This document shows positions 1 through 6,800 of a stretch of DNA of 9,073 bases, piece by piece. Both the position numbers and the translations under genes were made by a program. The first letter of the stretch is position 1. Every line of letters begins with the position of its first letter. This DNA is from Verrucomicrobiales bacterium (GTDB taxonomy: Bacteria; Verrucomicrobiota; Verrucomicrobiia; Limisphaerales; F1-80-MAGS106), in contig CANLCA010000083.1 of the NCBI GenBank assembly GCA_947487925.1, forward strand, positions 1 to 9,073, given 5' to 3'. The notes under the pieces are model-generated. The model searched no databases and was not told where the DNA came from. It saw only the letters and a list, made by a program, of their open reading frames with translations.

Positions 1-1359
1 GGGCCGCGGGACCCGCAGGGTGTGATCGAGGGTGAAGGCGGCTTTGGGAGTTATCCGGTCATGACGTCGGCAAGGCAAGCTGTCATCGTGCTCGAACGGC
101 CTTTGGCGGCTCCTCCGGGATCGAATCTGGAGCTGATCTTCGAGCACGGCATCGCCTCCAATTCGGGCTTTCAGGGCTGTCAGCTCAGACACTTCGCCCT
201 GGCCGCCTCGACAGACCCTCGGCTGACTGAGTTCGTGAACCTGCCGGCGCGCGCCGAAGCATGGAACGTTTTGCGCGCCGACCGCAAACGCCTCAAGGAA
301 TTGCCGAGCACGCAGGTCCCGGTGATGGTTGAACGAACCGCCGCGGCACGGCGCGAAACTCGGCTCTTCATCCGTGGCAACAGGATGACCCGCGACGAAG
401 TGGTGCAACCGGGCATTCCGGATGTGGTTCAACCGCCCCAAACAAACGGTGTCCTTAACCGGCTCGACATGGCCCGATGGCTGGTGGGGGATCGCAATCC
501 TTTGGCCGCGCGGGTGCTTGCGAACAGGCTTTGGGCTGAGATGTTTGGCCACGGGATCGTGGAAACTCTCGAAGATTTTGGCACCTCGGGCGCGAAACCA
601 ACGCACCCTGAACTTCTGGATCATCTGGCCTTGCGCCTCCGGGGCAGTTTGAAATGGTCTGTGAAATCGTTCCTTCGCGAAATCGCCCTCTCGGCAACCT
701 ACGCCCAGGCCTCGCGCGTCAGCGCCAAGTTGTTGGAGAGAGATCCGGCCAACCACCTTTACGCTCGCGGACCTCGGTCCAGATTGACCGCCGAGATGAT
801 TCGCGACCAAGCCCTCGCGGTTTCAGGGTTGCTGTCGTCGAAAGCCTTCGGTCCTCCAGTTTATCCACCGCAGCCTGACGGCGTTTGGAACACCGTTTAC
901 AGTGGTGAGAAATGGACGACGTCCGAAGGCGACGAACGATTTCGCCGAGCTCTCTACACCTACAGCCGACGAACCAGCGGCTATCCGATGTTTCTCTCAT
1001 TCGACGCCCCCATGCGCGACGTTTGCACCGCGCGTCGGCAGCCTAGCAACACACCGTTGCAGGCGCTTGCCGTCATGAACGATCCGGCTTTCATCGAAAT
1101 GTCGCGAGCCCTGGCCGATCGCATGGCCACGGGTGGAGGTTCTCCCCGTGAGATGATCGAGCGGGGTTGTCGCCTCCTGAGCCTCGACAAGCCGCACCCC
1201 ACCGTTCTCAAGAGCCTCACCAAACTCTACGAGGACGCTCTGACGGATTACCAGGCCGATGTGGCCACGTCCGCCCACCTCGGGTCGGCTCCCCAGAAGG
1301 CCGCGATGGTGCTCGTCGCCAATACACTTCTCAACCTGGATACATCCCTCACCCGTTAA
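1..1359 (+). CDS. DUF1549/DUF1553 (PSD1-type) protein, C-terminal part
   Basis: The frame is already open at base 1 and ends at TAA 1357-1359, giving 452 visible residues; the true start and the usual N-terminal parts (often a cytochrome-c-like PSCyt1 domain and DUF1549) lie upstream of the window. Visible residues 1-75 look like the beta-rich spacer domain of this family (LELIFEHG, then LRHFALAAS). From about residue 153 the DUF1553 domain is clear: NRLDMARWLV, ARVLANRLW, EDFGTSG, THPELLD, SATYAQASRV, ARGPRSRLTAEMIRDQALAV, FDAPMRDVCTARR, NTPLQALAVMNDPAF, and the closing LLNLDTSLTR. All are family hallmarks. Planctomycetes and Verrucomicrobia carry many such genes, nearly always next to a DUF1501 gene, as here. 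The biochemical role is unknown; export and a link to polysaccharide degradation are inferences from context in the family. The GTG at 22 is only an internal codon, not a start. Confidence 0.95.
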   Translation, partial: GPRDPQGVIEGEGGFGSYPVMTSARQAVIVLERPLAAPPGSNLELIFEHGIASNSGFQGCQLRHFALAASTDPRLTEFVNLPARAEAWNVLRADRKRLKELPSTQVPVMVERTAAARRETRLFIRGNRMTRDEVVQPGIPDVVQPPQTNGVLNRLDMARWLVGDRNPLAARVLANRLWAEMFGHGIVETLEDFGTSGAKPTHPELLDHLALRLRGSLKWSVKSFLREIALSATYAQASRVSAKLLERDPANHLYARGPRSRLTAEMIRDQALAVSGLLSSKAFGPPVYPPQPDGVWNTVYSGEKWTTSEGDERFRRALYTYSRRTSGYPMFLSFDAPMRDVCTARRQPSNTPLQALAVMNDPAFIEMSRALADRMATGGGSPREMIERGCRLLSLDKPHPTVLKSLTKLYEDALTDYQADVATSAHLGSAPQKAAMVLVANTLLNLDTSLTR

Positions 1360-1364
1360 CTGCC

Positions 1365-2849
1365 ATGAATTGGATCGAACAAATCCAGCGCGAGGCGCTC
1401 CTCGCCAGAACTCGCCGCCACTTTCTGTTGGATTGCTCCATGGGGCTAGGCGGGCTGTGGCTCGCCGGTGTTCAAGGCAGGGCATCGGATGCCGTGCCCA
1501 TTCAGAAAAAAGATCCCGCCCACCCTCTCCTCCCATCGAAACCTCCCGGACCCGCCAAGGCCAAGCGAGTGATTTACCTGCACATGGCCGGGTCGCCGAG
1601 CCAGCTCGAATTGTTTGACCATAAGCCCGAGCTCTCCAAACGCGATGGCCAGGATTGCCCGCAATCCTTCCTCGCAGGAAAACAATTCGCGTTCATCCAA
1701 GGCGTGCCCAAAATGCTCGGACCCCAGTACGGATTCTCTCAGCACGGGAAAAGCGGCCAATGGATCTCGGACCGGCTCCCGCTGTTCGCCACCGTCGCGG
1801 ATGAGGTGTGCTTCATCAAGTCGATGTACACCGACCAGTTCAACCATGGGCCGGCGCAGCTGCTGATGCACACGGGCACCCAGAATCCCGGATGGGCGAG
1901 CGCGGGCGCGTGGGCCACCTACGGCCTGGGGTCTGAGAACCAAAACCTGCCTGGATTCATCGTTCTCACCAGTGGTGGTAAAAACCCTGATGCCGGCAAA
2001 TCGGTCTGGGGCTCAGGCTTTCTGCCCTCCGTCTACCAGGGCGTTCAATGCCGGTCGCAGGGAGATCCCGTCCTCTTCTTGTCGAACCCTCCTGGGATCA
2101 CTCGCAACCTTCGGCGACGCGCGCTCGACGCCTTGGGCGATATTAACCGCAAGGAAGCCAGTCAAACGGGTGACCCTGAAACTTTGACACGCATCGCGCA
2201 ATATGAGCTCGCCTTTCGAATGCAGGTGGATGCCAGCGAAGCCTTCGATATCTCCAAGGAGCCGGCAACCATTCACGAACTGTATGGAACCCAGCCAGGC
2301 AAAGAGTCTTTCGCCAACAATTGCCTGCTGGCCCGGCGTTTGGCTGAGCGCGGCGTGCGCTACATCCAGCTTTTCGACTGGGGTTGGGACAGCCACGGCG
2401 CAGGCGAGAACGAGGCCCTCAACGCCGGTTTCAAGGACAAATGCAAAGGTTTGGACCGACCGCTCATGGCCCTTATCAAGGACCTAAAACAGCAGGGGTT
2501 GTTCGACGACACCTTAATTGTCTGGAGCGGTGAGTTCGGCCGGACCCCGATGCGTGAGAATCGCAACGGTGTGGAGATGAAGCTGATCGGGCGAGACCAC
2601 AACCCGGGCGCATTCACTCTTTGGATGGCAGGCGGGGGAGCGAAGCGCGGGTTCAGTTTTGGCGAGACGGACGAATTCGGCTACCAGTCGGTTGTGGACA
2701 GGGTTTCAGTGCACGATTTTCACGCGACCCTGCTGGCGTTGCTGGGTTTCGATCATCTCCGTTTCACTTACCCCGTCTCCGGGGTCAACATGCGTCTCAG
2801 CAACGTCACAAAGCCTGGTAGTGATGTCGTTAAAGCCGTCATCGCGTGA
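1365..2849 (+). CDS. DUF1501 Tat-exported protein
   Basis: This is a complete gene of 494 residues. I chose ATG 1365, five bases after the stop of the upstream gene, because the product then begins MNWIEQIQREALLARTRRHF, with a twin-arginine signal (R17-R18, then H-F-L-L) and a hydrophobic stretch at about 25-42. The same frame is open further upstream inside the previous gene but that part is not signal-like. DUF1501 landmarks follow in order: VIYLHMAGSPSQLELFD (69-85), SMYTDQFNHGPAQLLMHTG (153-171), DWGWDSHG (338-345), VWSGEFGRTP (386-395), GRDHNPGAF (409-417), and a C-terminal HDFHATLLALLG. The family is related to the alkaline phosphatase/sulfatase fold, and the conserved Asp/His clusters fit a metal-dependent hydrolase-like site, but no activity is established. 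There is no good Shine-Dalgarno before the ATG, so translation is probably coupled to the PSD1 gene. Length is normal for the family. Confidence 0.95.
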   Translation: MNWIEQIQREALLARTRRHFLLDCSMGLGGLWLAGVQGRASDAVPIQKKDPAHPLLPSKPPGPAKAKRVIYLHMAGSPSQLELFDHKPELSKRDGQDCPQSFLAGKQFAFIQGVPKMLGPQYGFSQHGKSGQWISDRLPLFATVADEVCFIKSMYTDQFNHGPAQLLMHTGTQNPGWASAGAWATYGLGSENQNLPGFIVLTSGGKNPDAGKSVWGSGFLPSVYQGVQCRSQGDPVLFLSNPPGITRNLRRRALDALGDINRKEASQTGDPETLTRIAQYELAFRMQVDASEAFDISKEPATIHELYGTQPGKESFANNCLLARRLAERGVRYIQLFDWGWDSHGAGENEALNAGFKDKCKGLDRPLMALIKDLKQQGLFDDTLIVWSGEFGRTPMRENRNGVEMKLIGRDHNPGAFTLWMAGGGAKRGFSFGETDEFGYQSVVDRVSVHDFHATLLALLGFDHLRFTYPVSGVNMRLSNVTKPGSDVVKAVIA

Positions 2850-2985
2850 ACGGTCTCTTATGTGTTCGCGTTCAGCCCGGACTCCGAAGTTGAGATCAGC
2901 GAGTTCGCGGATGGCATCGATAAGCCAGGGGTTCCGAATTCAACCTGGCGCACGGATCTTCGCGGGAGGGATGTGAGGACCGAGC
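2850..2985. other. Intergenic spacer between convergent ends
   Basis: This 136-base gap separates the stop of the DUF1501 gene from the stop of the minus-strand remnant. I see no gene in it. A 6-bp inverted repeat (TGAACG at 2847-2852 and CGTTCA at 2869-2874, 16-base loop) overlaps the DUF1501 stop, but the stem is short and has no T tract, so I do not call it a terminator. Confidence 0.6.
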
Positions 2986-3549
2986 TCACCACAACCTGAA
3001 GTTGAACCCGTTTTGACCCCCTTGCGATGCGTTGACAGAGATTTTGCCATCGGAGTCGATGTCGCCCGAACCGCCGATGTGCTGGTTTGTGGCTGGGATC
3101 TCACCAACGCCAGGTTGGAAGCCGACCCAGTAATAGAAATCGTAGCCGAGGTTCGCGGTGATGGTTCCATTGGCGGAACTCGACACCGAGACTGTTCCTT
3201 TGAGACGGGCCCAGACTCCAATAAACCCTAGCCAGCCGGAATCGACGCTTTTCGATCCATTGAAAGACGTGGTCCCGGAGGAGCCCAGACCAAATGTGGC
3301 GAAGGGCACATCAAGGACGCCGAAGTTCAAGTTCCCCGCGCTGTTGGGCTCCAATGACAGGCCGGTCCTGCTGAGCCTCAGTTTGAAGGTGTCGGTGATG
3401 AAGATTCCAAACTTGATTGATCCTGAACCCGAGAGAGAATAGGACCCTGACGTGGGCATCTCACCAGCGAATTTGATCCCAATGTTGAAGGTATCATCGT
3501 TGGTAATAATCCTAAAACGGCCGCTTGCGGAGAGCCCGGCATAGAGAAA
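2986..3549 (-). pseudogene. 3' remnant of a beta-rich surface-type protein gene
   Basis: The minus-strand frame ends at TGA 2986-2988 and is open back to a stop at 3577-3579. The first ATG in frame is at 3457-3459 (157 residues), but convincing protein sequence (LYAGLSASGRFRII, then NDDTFNIGIKFAGE) continues upstream of it to about 3549, where it breaks into unrelated sequence. The ATG is therefore unlikely to be the original start, and the 5' part seems lost. The product is rich in Gly, Ser and alternating hydrophobic residues (SYSLSGSGSIKFGIF, GTVSVSSSANGTI, YDFYYWVGF), as in large repetitive Verrucomicrobial surface proteins, and ends GFNFRLW, recalling the FNFNLP end of the large neighbour. 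A loop with Asp at 133, 135 and 137 followed by GKI looks EF-hand-like but lacks the position-12 Glu. It could instead be a short real gene with an odd start. No domain was recognised. Confidence 0.5.
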
Positions 3550-3597
3550 CCTATTTAGTTGTCTGTCCCCCGGTGGTTAAAGCACAGTCGGCTTGGT

Positions 3598-3629
3598 CAG
3601 AGCGCTAGGAACAACACGATCGCGCTCTG
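3598..3629. repeat. Inverted repeat (8-bp stem)
   Basis: CAGAGCGC at 3598-3605 is matched by GCGCTCTG at 3622-3629, a perfect 8-bp stem with a 16-base loop. It sits four bases before the tighter palindrome at 3634-3651, so the two could form adjacent hairpins in DNA or RNA. Confidence 0.55.
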
Positions 3630-3633
3630 GACT

Positions 3634-3651
3634 GCGGTAGACCTCTACCGC
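3634..3651. repeat. 18-bp palindrome, REP-like
   Basis: GCGGTAGA at 3634-3641 and TCTACCGC at 3644-3651 are perfect reverse complements separated by only CC. Such a compact GC-rich palindrome in an intergenic region resembles REP-type dispersed palindromes. I believe similar elements recur in related Verrucomicrobial genomes, but that is recollection and cannot be tested here. Only one copy is visible in this window. Confidence 0.5.
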
Positions 3652-3788
3652 TTTTGAACGGGCCATGACTGCCGAGAGCGCCGGACGAGCTCCGCCCCGG
3701 CTTTCACCCACACAAAGTCATAGAGCGGTCAAGACCCTTCATGGCAAACCAAACGGGTAGGAGGCGACGCCGTTGAAGTAGCTAGACA

Positions 3789-3800
3789 CATACTGGTATG
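3789..3800. repeat. 12-bp palindrome
   Basis: CATAC and GTATG flank a central TG, a perfect short inverted repeat. Alone it is within what chance could give; it is listed because four inverted repeats cluster in this spacer. It could be a binding site for a dimeric protein, with no direct support. Confidence 0.3.
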
Positions 3801-3807
3801 CGGGGGA

Positions 3808-3836
3808 CCCTTCGTAACTGTGTCGGTTCCGAAGGG
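3808..3836 (-). terminator. Possible hairpin downstream of the giant gene
   Basis: CCCTTCG at 3808-3814 pairs with CGAAGGG at 3830-3836 (7-bp stem, 15-base loop). On the minus strand it begins 28 bases after the stop of the giant gene, a suitable place for a transcript-end hairpin. No T tract follows on the minus strand, so it is not a classical intrinsic terminator. It may instead stabilise the 3' end or be part of the spacer's repeat structure. Confidence 0.25.
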
Positions 3837-3864
3837 ACTCCCACTTTGGGCAGGCTAAGCGCCT

Positions 3865-6800
3865 TTACGGCAAGTTGAAGTTGAAAGTTGGGATTTCCAC
3901 GTCTTGGAAAGGAAATGATTGGAGGGCTTTGAAGATTTGGCCGGGGTCGACTGTGATGGCGCCCAATTCAGGGAGGGTCAGGGCCGGGAACGTGATTGTC
4001 CTCTTAGGGTATTTGGAGGAGCCGTCGAGCTGCTTCTCTTCGTATTCAACCGTGATGGTGCCACTGACACTGGCCTTGATGGACGGCGGCGTTGTTCCGG
4101 TCCCCGCGTCGAAGCTGGCGGACGCGTTCCAATTCAGCGAAGCGTAGGGATGTCCCGGTTCAGCGGGTTGTCCGACTCGCAACTTTTGTCCAAAAGCAAT
4201 AGGAGGCGTCGAGCCACTAGTGGATCCCGCGAACGAAACCACGTTTGCTGTGCTGACCTTCGCAGTCCCTGCGAGGCTGAAATCCCCATAACTCAGCGAG
4301 CCGCTGACTTCAAGGCCATCGATCCTCGATAGTTTGGCCGGCGAGGAGATGCTCAGAGTGCGACCCCCGACGGTCAACGAACCAACTGCTTCGGATTCGA
4401 GCACGTAATCCCCGTTGGAGGGCAACGACCCGGAGACGTAGACGCTGCCGATCGGTGTGGAAAGCGTGCCGCCGAGCACTGCGGTGACGCTGCCGGAGGT
4501 CGTCCGTGTCGCCGCGACAATTGCGGTGCCGAGGTTGAAGCCGGTCACGGGAATCGACGCGGCCGATGCCTGGACACTGAGAGCGCCGGAGGGTTGCAGC
4601 GTGCCGCGAAGGTCGACGCCGCCCAACTGTTCGAGACCAGGCAGCCTGAGGCGGATCGCGACATCGAGGCCGCTGCCACCGCCGGCCCGGAAATGATCGA
4701 GCACTTCGATCGGCGAGAGCGCCCGCTTATAGATGGCGACCTCGTCGATCTGACCCCTAAAGTGGCGGCCGGTCGCCTCGGCGTTTTCGCCGATGCGAAC
4801 TTGACTATCGTTCTGAGCAAGTGTCTGGCGATAGGGAGAGAAGCCTTCGAGAATGCCATCGACGTACAGATACTTGGCCACCCCGTCATAGACGCCGACA
4901 ACGTGGTGCCATTGGTTGTCGTCAATGATACGGTTGCCGGGGAGGCTGTGCGACCCGGCTGCACTGGTGGTGTCGAACGACACCTGCCGGTTGCCCCCGT
5001 AACGGCTGAGCCGCCATGAGGAGTCTCCTTTGGTCACAATCGCTTCCCAGGGTTTGGTCCATCCGGACGACTTGACCCACGCCTCGACGCTCAGCGCGGA
5101 AGTGAGTCCGTCGAAAGCGGCTTCGTTCGCAATCTCGACATAGTCGTTGACGCCGTCGAAGCTTGCCGCCCGGTTGTTGTCGACTGTGAAAGCGCCGATC
5201 TGACCCAGCGTCACGCCGTTCATATAAATTCCTGGCAATTTGTTTATCGTGGTGCCCTTGTGCGAGTCCGCCGCGGTGGTCCCGGAAGTTTCGTTGAGCC
5301 GCCAGTAGGCAATGGGATCGTTGCCTCGGTCCGTCAAATCTAGCGGGTTGCCTCCCACAAGAGTGTTGTAACTCCGGCCTTCGTGTCTCAGGACGAACTG
5401 CCAGTTGTCCGCCGGGAAGCCGAACAGCGAGGTGCTTGTGGAGACCTTGTTGGTTAGTGCGAGATCACCGTTTGACGACGCTCGGCCAGAAAAGTTGAGC
5501 GAACCAAGCCCTGTGATTCCAAGGTTGCCACCCACGGCGAGCGAGCCGGCGGTCGTGGTGCCGGACAATTGGCAAGTGACATCGGTCAGGTTGAAACCCA
5601 GCACGCCGCCGTTGGGAAGCGAACCTGAGAGTGTGAGCACGCCGACGGCGGAGACTCCGCCCAGAAGTTTGACGGGCGGCAAACCGAAGTAGGAAAGATT
5701 GCCGTCCGTGAGGAACGAGGCGGCGCCACTCGAAGCGCGAAATAACTGGAGCCTGGGATCTGTCAATGCGAAGCCGCCCAGACCGAGCGTCGGCGGTTGT
5801 GCCAGCAATGCGAGACTGCCGTCGGACCCGAGTGAACCGTTCAGAGTGATGGCATCGAGTCCAGGCAATTGCACACGCAAATCCATCGACGCGACAAGAG
5901 TACCGGAGGCCTGCCTGTGGTTGAGGATGTCGAGCGGTGTGAGAGCTTGCGCGTAGACGGCTACTTCGTCGAGCCAACCGTTCCAGTAACGCTTTTGGGA
6001 CTGGGCGTTTTCGCCGATGACGACCGGGAAATCGTTCTTTGCGATAGTGCCGGTGGCGGGAACCCAGGCATCCAGTTCGCCATCGATCCAGATTGTCTTT
6101 ACGCGTCCGTCATAGATGGCCACGACGTGATGCCACCGGCCGTCGTTCACCGATCGATTGCCGGCGAGGTAAGGCGGATTCAGCCCGTCCGTATCGAAAC
6201 GGAGCGCGGCGGTGTCGCCATTGCATTGGAATCGCCAACTGGAGTCCCCTTTGGCAATGATCGTGTTCCAGGTAAGATCAAACTTGTTGACCCTAATCCA
6301 TGCCTCGACCGTCAGCGCGGAGCCGATGACGTCGAACAATTGTTCGTTGGCCACGATGACGTGGCCGCCTTTGCCGTCGAACCGGACTGCGGTATTGGCA
6401 TCGCCAGCCAAAGCTCCCGGCTCGAGGAGGCCCACACCAGCCTGAAATGTGCCGTCGAAATTCAAAGTTTTCGTGGTCTCCGACGCCACAAGATTCCCCG
6501 CCTTTCCACTTTCACCCAACCGCCAATAGGCAAGCGGGTTGTTCGCAAGAATGGCCGAACGCACATTGCCGCTGCCGCGCCGGAGTCCGACGTCGAGCGA
6601 GGCGATCGGGTAGCCCCCGAGCGTGCCGTCCTTTTTTGAACCGCGCAGATCCACGAGACCGGAACTTGCGACGTGGCCCGTCAAGCTGAGGGAAGTCAAG
6701 GGTGGGATGCCCAGCACCGCGTTCAAGTTGGTCAACGAGAGCACGCCATTCGTGCGTCGCAACCTGTATTGCAACTGGCCGAAGGTCAAATTGCCTAAGC

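Larger units (their letters stand above)
3550..3864. other. Hairpin-rich non-coding spacer, possible inserted element
   Basis: This 315-base stretch has no credible gene and lies between the end of the giant gene and the point where the minus-strand remnant begins. It contains four inverted repeats, listed separately (3598-3629, 3634-3651, 3789-3800, 3808-3836). In the minus frame shared by the giant gene and the remnant, stops occur at 3865, 3739, 3718 and 3577. The 41 codons between the first two read like protein (YQYVSSYFNGVASYPFGLP just before the TGA), so part of it may be decayed coding sequence or part of a dispersed element. No transposase or clear target duplication was found. Confidence 0.4.

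Noticed and set aside
1167..1364. Longer N-terminus for the DUF1501 protein starting inside the PSD1 gene
   Set aside because: The extra 66 residues are Arg/Pro-rich shadow sequence, and the Tat signal follows naturally from ATG 1365.
2847..2874. Possible terminator after the DUF1501 gene
   Set aside because: Only a 6-bp stem with a 16-base loop and no T tract; within chance expectation.
3034..3063. EF-hand/dockerin-like calcium loop in the remnant
   Set aside because: Asp at positions 1, 3 and 5, Gly at 6 and Ile at 8 fit, but position 12 is Ala and there is no second loop or helix; probably an ordinary turn in a beta-rich protein.
5869..6639. 256-codon plus-strand open frame
   Set aside because: It lies fully antisense to LamG domain 1; its length reflects the high-GC codon pattern of the real minus-strand gene. 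No recognisable domain.
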